NCBI GenBank assembly: GCA_910584435.1
Contig: CAJUAP010000046.1
Span: 1 to 25,253, forward strand
Length of the DNA stretch: 25,253 bases
Source: an uncultured Acetatifactor sp.
GTDB taxonomy: Bacteria; Bacillota; Clostridia; Lachnospirales; Lachnospiraceae
Direction of reading: 5' to 3'
The notes under the pieces were generated by a model. That model was not told where the DNA came from, made no database searches, and worked only from the letters and a program-made list of their open reading frames with translations. The position numbers and the translations under genes are program-made. Of the stretch, positions 1 to 7,015 are shown piece by piece; within the stretch, counting starts at the first letter, position 1, and each line of letters starts with the position of its first letter.

Positions 1-944
1 TCGGCGCTTTTGTGGCCATTCGGGGCGGTATCAGCGTGGGACGGCTTTCCTGCTTCCTGAGCTATGCGAATCAGTATACCAAGCCCTTTAATGAGATATC
101 GGGGGTGGTGACAGAACTGCAGAATGCCCTGGCTTGTGCTGCAAGAATTTTTGAATTGATTGGTGAAGAACCCCAGATTCCGGACAGTGACACTGCGAAG
201 GTGCTGACGGATGCCAGGGGCAATGTAGCCCTGGAAAAGGTGTATTTCAGTTATGTGCCGGATAAAAAATTGATAGAGAATTTTAATCTGGAAGTGAAGC
301 CCGGACAGAGGGTGGCAATTGTGGGACCCACCGGATGCGGTAAGACCACGTTAATCAATCTGCTGATGCGCTTTTATGATGTGGACAGCGGTAAGATTAA
401 GGTGGACGGCACGGATATCAGAGACATTACCAGGGGAAGCCTGCGCACCAGTTACGGTATGGTATTGCAGGAGACCTGGCTGAGGGCGGGAACTATCAGG
501 GATAATATCCGCATGGGAAAACCGGAGGCTTCGGAAGAAGAGGTGGTGCAGGCGGCGAAGGCGGCTCATGCACATAGTTTTATTAAGAGGCTGCCGGAGG
601 GATATGATACTGTGATTACGGAAGACGGGGGCAGTCTCTCTCAGGGGCAGAAGCAGCTTCTGTGTATTGCCAGGGTGATGCTGTGTCTGCCGCCCATGTT
701 AATATTGGATGAGGCTACGTCTTCCATAGATACCCGTACAGAACTGCGGATACAGAATGCATTTGCGAAAATGATGGAGGGCAGAACCAGTTTCATTGTG
801 GCACACAGGTTGTCTACGATTCAGGAGGCTGATATTATTCTGGTGATGAAGGACGGCAATATTATTGAACAGGGCAGCCATGAGATGCTGCTTGCCCGGA
901 ACGGTTTTTACGCCGCATTGTACAATTCGCAGTTTGCCGGATAA
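1..944 (+). CDS. ABC exporter, fused permease/ATPase, 5' truncated
   Basis: This is the C-terminal half of a membrane ABC exporter that couples ATP hydrolysis to substrate export. The reading frame is open to the left edge of the window (codons from base 3), so the GTG at base 12 is not a real start. About 55 residues of the last part of the transmembrane domain are visible, followed by a complete nucleotide-binding domain: Walker A GPTGCGKTT, a Q-loop in MVLQETW, signature LSQGQKQ, Walker B MLILDEATS and the switch histidine in AHRLST. The signature has LSQGQ rather than LSGGQ, which is common in MsbA/LmrA-type heterodimeric exporters. Such exporters are often encoded in pairs, so a partner gene may lie just upstream. 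The substrate cannot be told from the sequence. The gene ends in TAA and is followed by a strong terminator at 1023-1059. Confidence 0.93.
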   Translation, partial: GAFVAIRGGISVGRLSCFLSYANQYTKPFNEISGVVTELQNALACAARIFELIGEEPQIPDSDTAKVLTDARGNVALEKVYFSYVPDKKLIENFNLEVKPGQRVAIVGPTGCGKTTLINLLMRFYDVDSGKIKVDGTDIRDITRGSLRTSYGMVLQETWLRAGTIRDNIRMGKPEASEEEVVQAAKAAHAHSFIKRLPEGYDTVITEDGGSLSQGQKQLLCIARVMLCLPPMLILDEATSSIDTRTELRIQNAFAKMMEGRTSFIVAHRLSTIQEADIILVMKDGNIIEQGSHEMLLARNGFYAALYNSQFAG

Positions 945-1022
945 TTTACTGCCGGCTCCGTTTACAGCAGCCCGGATAATGCCGCCTCGGAGAAGTTAGT
1001 AAATATTGGCGGTCTTGAGTAT

Positions 1023-1059
1023 AAAAGCATTTGGAGAATTAATATCCAGATGCTTTTTT
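1023..1059 (+). terminator. Rho-independent terminator after ABC exporter
   Basis: A 13-bp stem pairs 1023-1035 with 1045-1057, with one G-T pair and a 9-nt loop. The stem ends in a T run reaching 1059. It lies 79 bp after the stop codon and separates the exporter from the next operon. Confidence 0.85.
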
Positions 1060-1139
1060 ATTTTGCGCAATTTTTTTACCTTTGCGTCAGGGTAAGTGCC
1101 GTCAGAAAATATGTAGATAAAAAATATACAAAAAAACAC

Positions 1140-1171
1140 TTGACATATTTTTAAGATGATATTATTATAAT
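1140..1171 (+). promoter_or_regulatory. Sigma-A-type promoter of the J-domain/vWA operon
   Basis: A perfect TTGACA box at 1140-1145 is followed after 17 bp by TATTAT (1163-1168); an overlapping TATAAT at 1166-1171 has a 20-bp spacer. The surrounding DNA is very AT-rich. It sits about 55 bp upstream of the first gene of the operon and after a terminator, so it most likely drives the genes from 1224 onward. Confidence 0.7.
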
Positions 1172-1223
1172 GTTAATAACAAAAAGATAATATGAAAGAT
1201 GCAAATTGGGAAGAGGTGAGAAA

Positions 1224-2249
1224 GTGGAAGCAAAAGAAATATTGGCCATTGAAAAATGTGGGGATTTATTTCCCTATGGCGAGGATAAGGTGAGAGAAAA
1301 ATATAAGGAACTGGCGAAAGAGTGGCATCCTGACAGCAGCAGTCATCCGGATTCCTTTGATGTATTTGCCAAGATTGCAGAATTATATCAATGTGCCATA
1401 GAGCTGTTAAGAAACGGGCAGTGGGAGAAGACGGGATATTTGTTAATCAGCAGAAAGGATGGAAAGAAAATTGAGGTAAATTATGATACCAGTTTTCATT
1501 TTGAGCTTGGAACCTGTTATGTGACAAGGACGAAAATCGTATATATTCTTGACAGTGATAAAGAGAAATTTTACAGGAATGCAGTCAGCAGAATCAAGGG
1601 ATTACGCTATCAGGATAAAAAAATGGAAGAGGAATTGGCAAGAGTTCTTCCTGTTATTTATCAGACCTTTCAAACAAATGACGGGTCATATGGAATTGTG
1701 CTGGACAAAGGGAAAGACGTCTATCCGCTGAAAAATGTATATGAGTATTATGAGGGGCATATGGATCACAGGCACGTTGCATGGATCATAAGCAGATTGT
1801 GTAATCTGACATGTTATTTGAATTTCAGCAGGTTAGTGCATAATGGAATTAATCTCAATAACTGTTTTATTTCACCGGAATCACATGCTGTTTTCCTGCC
1901 GGGAGGCTGGTGGTATGCCGCGGAAGAAGGGGAAGCCATGATTGGCACTACAAAGGATATTTTCTCCATTATGCCGGTGGGGGCAAAGAGCACAGGAAAG
2001 TCATCCCCTGTTACGGATCTGGAAGCGGTAAAATTGCTTGGAAGACAGCTGTTAGGAGAGACGAATTGCAGAAAACTGTCCCTGGATGCTTCCGTTCCAA
2101 AGCCCTTTGTTGATTTTCTCACAGGCGGTTCCGGCAGTCAATCCTTTGAAGAATTTGCAAAATGGGACAGGGCACTGATGGATTCCTATGGGAGAAGAAA
2201 ATTTATCCCAATGGAAATACAAAATATATATGATAGAAAAGGAGAATGA
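1224..2249 (+). CDS. J-domain protein with degenerate protein-kinase-like C-terminus
   Basis: The predicted protein is 341 residues. I chose GTG at 1224 because GAGGTG lies 5 nt upstream; an in-frame TTG at 1206 has no ribosome binding site. Residues about 15-65 resemble a J domain, the DnaJ part that stimulates Hsp70 ATPase, with a clear HPD motif at residues 35-37 inside a KELAKEWHPD helix-turn. The rest resembles a protein-kinase fold that has lost its catalysis: the segment SRLVHNGINLNNCFIS sits where HxDxKxxNxxx is expected but lacks the catalytic Asp, and the DFG position reads LPGGWW. A pseudokinase is therefore an inference from pattern, not proof. No signal peptide or membrane segment is seen. 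The vWA gene starts 3 bp after its stop, so the two are almost certainly co-translated and may interact. The true function is unknown. Confidence 0.72.
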   Translation: MEAKEILAIEKCGDLFPYGEDKVREKYKELAKEWHPDSSSHPDSFDVFAKIAELYQCAIELLRNGQWEKTGYLLISRKDGKKIEVNYDTSFHFELGTCYVTRTKIVYILDSDKEKFYRNAVSRIKGLRYQDKKMEEELARVLPVIYQTFQTNDGSYGIVLDKGKDVYPLKNVYEYYEGHMDHRHVAWIISRLCNLTCYLNFSRLVHNGINLNNCFISPESHAVFLPGGWWYAAEEGEAMIGTTKDIFSIMPVGAKSTGKSSPVTDLEAVKLLGRQLLGETNCRKLSLDASVPKPFVDFLTGGSGSQSFEEFAKWDRALMDSYGRRKFIPMEIQNIYDRKGE

Positions 2250-2252
2250 ATT

Positions 2253-3173
2253 ATGGGATGGGGAACATTTACAAGCAGGGATTGGAGCAGCTACAGGGCA
2301 AGCAGAGGTTATACATCTGCATCAACGGTAAGTGATATGTATAAGGCATCCACCGTTAAGAAAGAAATGGAGCCATATGGAATCACGTACAGAGAATCCT
2401 GCGATTCGGCGGAACATCCGGATTCCACGCCGATTATTCTGGGGCTGGACGTTACCGGTTCCATGGGTTCTGTCCTGGAGACGGTATCCAAGAAGCTGAA
2501 TACGCTGATTATGGAAATTTATGACAGAGAGCCTGTGAAGGATCCTCAGATTATGATTATGGCTTTCGGAGATGTGGAGTGTGATAAGCACCCGCTCCAG
2601 GTATCACAGTTTGAATCCGATATCAGAATTGCCGAACAGTTGAATGATGTGTATTTCGAGAGAGGCGGCGGTGCCAATGCCGGTGAATCCTATACGCTGC
2701 CATGGTATTTTGCAGCAAGACATACCAAAATCGATTCTTTTGATAAAAGGGGCAGAAAAGGTTTCCTGTTCACAATCGGGGATGAACCGTATTTAACGGA
2801 TGTATCCAAATCTGCCATCAGGAGATTCATCGGTGACAGCATTGAGAATGATTTATCGGCGGATGAGTTACTTACGGAGGTGTCAAGGCAGTATGAAGTA
2901 TATCATCTGATGATAGAAGAAGGCTACGGGATGAGAGGGAAGCATGATGAGGTGGTAAATAAGTGGACGAATCTGCTGGGACAGAGGGCGGTATTGGTTT
3001 CTGACTGTACAAAGATTCCGGAAATTATAGTATCCATCCTGGAAGTTGCCGCCGGAAAAGACGCGGAGGAAATAGTGGGTTCATGGGATGGTTCCACAGC
3101 CGTAGCGGTGGGTAAGGCAATTCATGGCCTGACAGCCGTGGATGCTTCGGAAGAGCTGGTAACTTTTTCGTGA
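2253..3173 (+). CDS. von Willebrand factor A (vWA) domain protein
   Basis: This 306-residue cytoplasmic protein carries a vWA domain, a Rossmann-like fold that binds a divalent metal and mediates protein interaction. The MIDAS motif is visible as DVTGS at residues 66-70 (DxTxS variant), just after the hydrophobic strand PIILGL. Further conserved-looking blocks are MAFGDVE, GGGANAGESYTLPWYFAA and FTIGDEP. The first 60 residues are rich in Ser, Tyr and Arg (SRDWSSYRASRGYTSAS) and look disordered. ATG 2253 has AAGGAG 8 nt upstream and lies 3 bp after the J-domain gene. vWA proteins of this look occur next to kinases, chaperone-like factors or MoxR ATPases in bacterial stress and conflict loci; that is family knowledge, and the role here is inferred. 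No MoxR ATPase lies nearby. Confidence 0.85.
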   Translation: MGWGTFTSRDWSSYRASRGYTSASTVSDMYKASTVKKEMEPYGITYRESCDSAEHPDSTPIILGLDVTGSMGSVLETVSKKLNTLIMEIYDREPVKDPQIMIMAFGDVECDKHPLQVSQFESDIRIAEQLNDVYFERGGGANAGESYTLPWYFAARHTKIDSFDKRGRKGFLFTIGDEPYLTDVSKSAIRRFIGDSIENDLSADELLTEVSRQYEVYHLMIEEGYGMRGKHDEVVNKWTNLLGQRAVLVSDCTKIPEIIVSILEVAAGKDAEEIVGSWDGSTAVAVGKAIHGLTAVDASEELVTFS

Positions 3174-3219
3174 TGCCGAGGCTTTGAAGAATTCTCTTGA
3201 CAATACAGGGATAACAGTC

Positions 3220-3321
3220 ATGCCATACTGCACATCCCGAATGGATTTACAGCGGCGTACTGCGGCAAAGATACTGGTGTGGCAGCGGTTGATGATAAAA
3301 ACAGGAGCAGAAGTGTTATGA
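3220..3321 (+). CDS. Possible small ORF or gene remnant overlapping the purA-like start
   Basis: A frame open from 3172 to the TGA at 3319-3321 fills the 144-bp gap between the vWA and purA-like genes. The first ATG (3220) would give 33 residues, beginning MPYCTSRMDLQRR. Its TGA overlaps the purA-like ATG as ATGA, a classic coupling arrangement. The frame follows directly after the vWA stop in another phase, so it could also be a decayed C-terminal extension. The only upstream purine-rich stretch (AGGGA) is weak. A real product is uncertain. Confidence 0.25.
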   Translation: MPYCTSRMDLQRRTAAKILVWQRLMIKTGAEVL

Positions 3322-4481
3322 AAACAGCTAAAATTGTAATTGGAGCGAATTTCGGCGATGAGGGAAAAGGACTTATGACAGATTATTTTGCAGACAAGGC
3401 AGGGAACGGACGCCGGTCCTGTCTGGTAGTCTGCCATAACGGAGGGTGCCAGAAGGGGCATACGGTGGCGGCCCCTTCCGGGGTCAGGCATGTATTTCAT
3501 CATTTTGGCTCCGGCAATTTTGCAGGTGCGGATACCTATCTCGCACCTCAGTATATTGTAAATCCTATGATTTTCCAAAGGGAATATTGTGAATTAGCGG
3601 CCAAAGAAGCCCTGACAAAATGCTATGTGGATAGAAAATGCAGACTGACAACGCCCTTTGATATGATGCTGAATCAGATTGTGGAAGAACACCGGGGAAA
3701 TGAGAAGCATGGCAGCTGCGGTCTGGGAATATTTGAAACCATAGTCAGAACGGGCAGGACAGACGGAGAATTTACAATCTGTGAATTTGCCGATAAAACG
3801 GATGCTGACAGGAGAATGCTGCTGGAGGAAATTGCAGCAGTATATCTTCCGGACAGATTAAGGGAGCTTGGCATTGCCGGGATTCCCGGACAGTGGGTTG
3901 AAATTATAAGCAGTAAAGACAATATTATAGATAATTACATTGCTGATTTCCGGATGATGTTAGAGAAGGTGGAACTGACGGATGACAGTATCATTGATGC
4001 CTATGACGAAATTATTTTCGAGGGGGCACAGGGATTGCTCTTAGATCAGAACAATATATCCTATATGCCCCATCTTACTCCGAGCAATACGGGAATTAAG
4101 AATCCACTGGATATCATCGGGAGCAGGGAAGGGGACATTGAGGTGTGCTATGTGTCGAGAACTTATATGACGCGCCATGGCGCCGGCAGGTTTGATACAG
4201 AGTGCAGTAAGTCGGATATCAATGCCGATATGGTTGATTTGACCAATGTTCCCAATCCGTTTCAGGATACTATCCGGTACGGAACATTGGATTTGTATGA
4301 TTTGAGAGACCGGATTGAGAAGGATCTGGGAGGGAGAAACTTAAGTAAATCCATAGCATTTACGCATTGCAATGAATATGAAGCGGACAAATCTGTCATT
4401 GAGATGCTGTTTCATGATTATAACATTTACATGTCCTGTGGAATGACACGCGAGGATTGCTGCGAACGGAGTGGACGGTAG
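3318..4481 (+). CDS. Divergent adenylosuccinate synthetase (PurA)-like enzyme
   Basis: PurA joins IMP and aspartate using GTP to make adenylosuccinate. This 387-residue homologue keeps the key landmarks: GDEGKG with Asp14 (the general-base position), GHT with His48, the phosphate-loop-like EGAQGLLLD, SNTG, and a TRHGAGRFDTE block matching PurA TRVGAGPFPTE. It departs elsewhere: NAGHT reads CQKGHT, the RRTGWLD segment reads IRYGTLDL, the guanine-recognition TKLD region reads FTHCNE, and it is about 45 residues shorter than E. coli PurA. ATG 3318 was chosen over GTG 3279 because AGGAG (3303-3307) is 10 nt upstream and homology starts here. It sits with vWA and Nudix genes and no purine genes, so it is probably not the housekeeping enzyme. 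It may ligate an amino acid to another purine nucleotide; the substrate is unknown. Confidence 0.85.
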   Translation: MKTAKIVIGANFGDEGKGLMTDYFADKAGNGRRSCLVVCHNGGCQKGHTVAAPSGVRHVFHHFGSGNFAGADTYLAPQYIVNPMIFQREYCELAAKEALTKCYVDRKCRLTTPFDMMLNQIVEEHRGNEKHGSCGLGIFETIVRTGRTDGEFTICEFADKTDADRRMLLEEIAAVYLPDRLRELGIAGIPGQWVEIISSKDNIIDNYIADFRMMLEKVELTDDSIIDAYDEIIFEGAQGLLLDQNNISYMPHLTPSNTGIKNPLDIIGSREGDIEVCYVSRTYMTRHGAGRFDTECSKSDINADMVDLTNVPNPFQDTIRYGTLDLYDLRDRIEKDLGGRNLSKSIAFTHCNEYEADKSVIEMLFHDYNIYMSCGMTREDCCERSGR

Positions 4482-4544
4482 CGCATGAGGAAGCATGCTG
4501 CATAACAATTGCTGCGCAGCTGCATGCAGGTAAACAGAAATTAC

Positions 4545-4574
4545 TGTACAAAATGCGTCTGCAAAGGGTATAAT
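4545..4574 (+). promoter_or_regulatory. Possible promoter of the Nudix gene
   Basis: A perfect TATAAT at 4569-4574 is preceded 18 bp upstream by TGTACA, which matches the -35 consensus at four of six bases. It lies in the 165-bp gap before the Nudix gene, so that gene may be expressed separately from the purA-like gene. Confidence 0.4.
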
Positions 4575-4646
4575 GGTGTTATGGCTGTTATGAAACCAAA
4601 GGGGAAGCGTACTGCTTCCGTGAATAAAAGCATGGAGCGTGTCTAA

Positions 4647-5552
4647 ATGAATCAAGAAGAAAAAGAATATCTGGAACAATACGACATAACAAAGTATGAC
4701 CGTCCATCCATTGCCGCTGATATGGCGGTATTTACTGTCATGGGGAATCAGGCGGACAGGGATAAAGAGAATTACCGGAAGCTTCCGGAGAAGAAGCTTA
4801 AAATTCTTCTGATTAAGAGAGGTTCTCATCCCTATAAGAATCAATGGGCATTGCCGGGAGGCTTCTGCAGGAAAGGGGAGGAAGTCCTGGATACGGCACA
4901 CCGTGAATTGTTTGAAGAGACACAGGTGGAAGATGCTTATCTGAATCTTGCAGGAGTTTTCGGCCAGGAGGGAAGGGATCCAAGGGGGTGGATTATTTCC
5001 CATACTTTCCTTGCGCTGTTTGATGGGGCAAAGTGCAGTTTAAGAGCAGGAAGCGATGCGTGGGATGCAAGATGGTTTGATGTGGAGCTTATCAGGGAAT
5101 GGGCCGGGGATGAGCAGAGCGAAACAACTGCCTGGAGGAGTACGGTATATCGTCTGCAGCTTACAAATTCTGATGAAACAGAACCGGTTTCCCTGCAGGC
5201 GGTGATACGGGAAGAGAAAAACTTATGCCGGTTTCAGGTGAAGACAGTTTATAAGGTTGAGGAGGAACAGGGGTTTGCATTTGACCATGCCAAAATTATC
5301 ACATATGCGCTGCTTTATCTGAGGAGACAGGCGGAGACGGATGGGAGAATTGTCTTTGACCTTATGCCGGAGTATTTTACTTTGACGCAGCTGCAGAGAA
5401 CCTGTGAGATTATATTGGGGAAAGAGCTTTTGACCGCTAATTTCCGCAGGAAAATGGCGGATTATGTGGTGGAGACAGACAAAATACTCACAGGCGCAGG
5501 GCATCGGCCGGCGAAACTGTTCCGGCGGAATCTGCAATCGGTATTGTCTTGA
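4647..5552 (+). CDS. NrtR-like Nudix domain / winged-helix protein
   Basis: This 301-residue protein has an N-terminal Nudix domain (about 18-165) and a C-terminal winged-helix region (about 215-301), the layout of NrtR, a regulator of NAD metabolism that senses ADP-ribose. Typical pieces are WALPGGF, GRDPRGW and the C-terminal FTLTQLQRTCEIILG, NFRRKM and GHRPAKLFRRN. The Nudix box runs from Gly72 to Val94. It keeps the catalytic REL-EE core but has Gln where the box normally has its second Gly (EETQV instead of EETGV), so hydrolysis may be weak or lost. About 50 residues between the two domains make it longer than classical NrtR. ATG 4647 has GGAG 9 nt upstream. It may act as an enzyme, a sensor-repressor, or both; no NAD biosynthesis gene is nearby. 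A terminator follows at 5567-5603. Confidence 0.85.
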   Translation: MNQEEKEYLEQYDITKYDRPSIAADMAVFTVMGNQADRDKENYRKLPEKKLKILLIKRGSHPYKNQWALPGGFCRKGEEVLDTAHRELFEETQVEDAYLNLAGVFGQEGRDPRGWIISHTFLALFDGAKCSLRAGSDAWDARWFDVELIREWAGDEQSETTAWRSTVYRLQLTNSDETEPVSLQAVIREEKNLCRFQVKTVYKVEEEQGFAFDHAKIITYALLYLRRQAETDGRIVFDLMPEYFTLTQLQRTCEIILGKELLTANFRRKMADYVVETDKILTGAGHRPAKLFRRNLQSVLS

Positions 5553-5566
5553 GTCTGCTGTTTTTT

Positions 5567-5603
5567 GCGAGGGAAAATTATTGAGGTTTTCCCTTGCTTT
5601 TTT
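5567..5603 (+). terminator. Terminator of the Nudix gene, overlapping the XRE gene end
   Basis: An 11-bp stem pairs 5567-5577 with 5587-5597 (one G-T pair) and is followed by six T at 5598-5603, so it terminates plus-strand transcripts. The stop codon of the convergent XRE gene (5578-5580) lies in the loop. The opposite side has no T run on the minus strand. Confidence 0.8.
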
Positions 5604-5901
5604 GATAAAACATTTGTATGATGTTCAAAAGCATTAATTGGTCTTCTTCATTCAGCTGTTCCATATATTCAATGGATTTTCGGATCATTTGCGGATATTC
5701 CGGGTCGAAAAATTCTGCCGGAGTTATTTCAAAATAGTCAATGATGTCAAAAAGCCCCCCTACAGATGGAAGCGATCTGCCGGATGTGATTGAGCGGATG
5801 TAGTTTTTATTGTGTCCTAAATCATAAGACATCTGGTATTCAGAAGTACCCTTTTTCAAACGAAGTTCTGTGATGCGTTGTCCGATAAATGTTACATCCA
5901 T
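5578..5901 (-). CDS. XRE-family helix-turn-helix regulator
   Basis: This 107-residue protein has a Cro/cI-type DNA-binding domain at about residues 5-62: IGQRITELRLKKG, then YQMSYDLGHNKNYIRSITSG as the turn and recognition helix, then LPSVGGLFDIIDYF. The recognition helix sequence (HNKNYIRSI) departs from the common Q/S-rich version but is typical of small clostridial XRE proteins. The C-terminal 35 residues are helical and may dimerise. The ATG at 5901 is preceded by AGGAGG 11 nt upstream. It is convergent with the Nudix gene and divergent from the SSB-like gene, and a palindrome lies at its promoter, so autoregulation or control of the divergent genes is likely but inferred. Confidence 0.85.
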   Translation of the reverse strand: MDVTFIGQRITELRLKKGTSEYQMSYDLGHNKNYIRSITSGRSLPSVGGLFDIIDYFEITPAEFFDPEYPQMIRKSIEYMEQLNEEDQLMLLNIIQMFYQKSKGKPQ

Positions 5902-5923
5902 TTTTCATCTTTCCTCCTGGTCC

Positions 5924-5943
5924 AGTTCCCGCTTGTGGGAACT
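5924..5943. promoter_or_regulatory. Palindromic candidate operator of the XRE regulator
   Basis: AGTTCCC (5924-5930) and GGGAACT (5937-5943) form a perfect 7-bp inverted repeat with a 6-bp spacer. It lies between the XRE gene's ribosome binding site and its candidate -10 box, where a bound repressor would block transcription. A small stem-loop in the leader RNA is the alternative. Confidence 0.5.
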
Positions 5944-5962
5944 TGTTTCTTAGCTGGACTAT

Positions 5963-5991
5963 ATATATAATATCCCCAATAAAAATGTAAA
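5963..5991 (-). promoter_or_regulatory. Candidate promoter of the XRE gene
   Basis: On the minus strand TTTACA (complement of 5986-5991) is followed by an AT stretch containing TATATA and TATAGT at the -10 distance (about 5961-5969). The exact -10 register is uncertain because the region is an alternating AT run. Confidence 0.45.
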
Positions 5992-5992
5992 A

Positions 5993-6054
5993 GTCGGGCT
6001 AGGATATGGAATTTTAGGATTAAATCATGCTATTTAGTATTTATTGTCGGGCTA
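5993..6054 (+). repeat. Two direct copies of GTCGGGCTA in the divergent region
   Basis: GTCGGGCTA occurs at 5993-6001 and 6046-6054. A related inverted version, TAGCTGGAC, is at 5951-5959 (seven of nine matches to the complement). The copies lie between the divergent XRE and SSB-like genes and could be binding sites. No other feature was found between 5992 and 6084. Confidence 0.4.
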
Positions 6055-6084
6055 AAATGTGGTATTATGGTTTTAAATAATATT

Positions 6085-6139
6085 GCGTTTATCTCATGGA
6101 CTGTTTGTGCCGGCTGCATCGGCATGACGGGAAGTGTGA
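6085..6139 (+). repeat. Intergenic repeat, short copy (related to 7911-7989)
   Basis: From GCGTTTNTCTCA through TGTTTGTGCCG to GGCATGACGGGAAGTGTGA this stretch matches 7911-7989 almost base for base. It lacks the inner hairpin arm present there. It lies just upstream of the SSB-like gene, and the longer copy lies upstream of the second coiled-coil gene. An in-frame ATG at 6096 falls inside it and has no ribosome binding site, so coding almost certainly starts further downstream. Confidence 0.6.
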
Positions 6140-6230
6140 TAACGAAAGAGGAATGAGCTCGGTAACAAAAATGCAAAGGAGACAGCCCGCTGAAAGTGAT
6201 AAGAAGAATGCGGCGAGTGAAGTGCGGACT

Positions 6231-6914
6231 ATGACAGAACAATCAGCAAAAAGAGAGCAAAAAAGAAATCAAAAAAGAAATCAAGTATTCCTGACAGGGA
6301 GAATAGCATCTGGTTTTCAATTCAGCCATATATTGTGTGGGAAATATTTTTATAAAACGGAATTAGTAGTGAAGAGGAACAGCGGAACGTCAGATTACAT
6401 TCCGCTGATTGTTTCCAGAGAGGTACCTGGGGTGTCTGACATATCATTTGGCATGGAAGGAGAGTATGTCTCTGTGAAAGGGGAATTGTGGTCATATAGA
6501 CGTTATGTGTCAGGGAAGAATCGGCTGCTCTTGTCCGTGTATGTGGAAATGCTGGATACTCTCAGCCAGAATGACGGAAGCAGAGAGAAAAACGGGATTA
6601 TTTTAGAAGGTTATATATGTAAGCCGCCCGTATGCCGTATGACACCCATGGGAAAGAGGATTACGGATATTATAGTTGCGGTGAACAGGTCATATAATAG
6701 AGCAGATTACATTCCATGTATCTGTTGGGGAGCTTATGCTTCGGCAGCAGCGGAACTTGGCATAGGATCGCATATTCAGTTACAGGGAAGGATACAGAGC
6801 AGGGAATATATCAAAAGATATTATGACGGAAGATGTATGACTCGGACAGCTTATGAAGTATCCGCTTCCGAGATTAAATGCCTGGATGGGAACGGCGGAA
6901 CCGGTAAGGTATGA
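6231..6914 (+). CDS. SSB-like protein with two OB folds
   Basis: About 227 residues with two consecutive OB-fold segments similar to single-stranded DNA-binding proteins. The first begins NQVFLTGRI and ends near LLLSVYVEM; the second begins NGIILEGYI, contains TDIIVAVNR and DYIPCICWG, and ends IQLQGRIQSREY. The phrases LEGYICKPPV and GRIQSREY match SSB strand patterns (VxLxGRL / GRLQTR). Classic SSB has one OB fold and an acidic DDDIPF tail; here there are two folds and no acidic tail, so it is a specialised paralogue. The start is uncertain: ATG 6231 begins a Lys/Gln-rich lead before the first OB fold, while in-frame ATGs at 6153 and 6171 are possible; none has a good ribosome binding site. 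It precedes three coiled-coil genes on the same strand; a joint role is unproven. Confidence 0.7.
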   Translation: MTEQSAKREQKRNQKRNQVFLTGRIASGFQFSHILCGKYFYKTELVVKRNSGTSDYIPLIVSREVPGVSDISFGMEGEYVSVKGELWSYRRYVSGKNRLLLSVYVEMLDTLSQNDGSREKNGIILEGYICKPPVCRMTPMGKRITDIIVAVNRSYNRADYIPCICWGAYASAAAELGIGSHIQLQGRIQSREYIKRYYDGRCMTRTAYEVSASEIKCLDGNGGTGKV

Positions 6915-7015
6915 ATGCAGAATAAACCAGTATCTGCTAAAGTTTCTCTTATAGGAAGTCGATATAATTATTATAAATAGGTGCTTGTATCCGATTTTCA
7001 TGTGGGACTGGAACC

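Noticed and set aside
3318..4481. Phage PurZ (2-aminoadenine DNA) enzyme
   Set aside because: As I recall, PurZ replaces the catalytic Asp, which is present here in GDEGKG, and no DatZ- or MazZ-like gene or phage gene lies nearby.
4341..5003. 220-codon minus-strand open frame across the PurA-like/Nudix junction
   Set aside because: It overlaps two well-supported genes and has no recognisable domain or ribosome binding site.
6096..6230. N-terminal extension of the SSB-like protein from ATG 6096
   Set aside because: The first part lies within a non-coding repeat shared with 7911-7989 and has no ribosome binding site.
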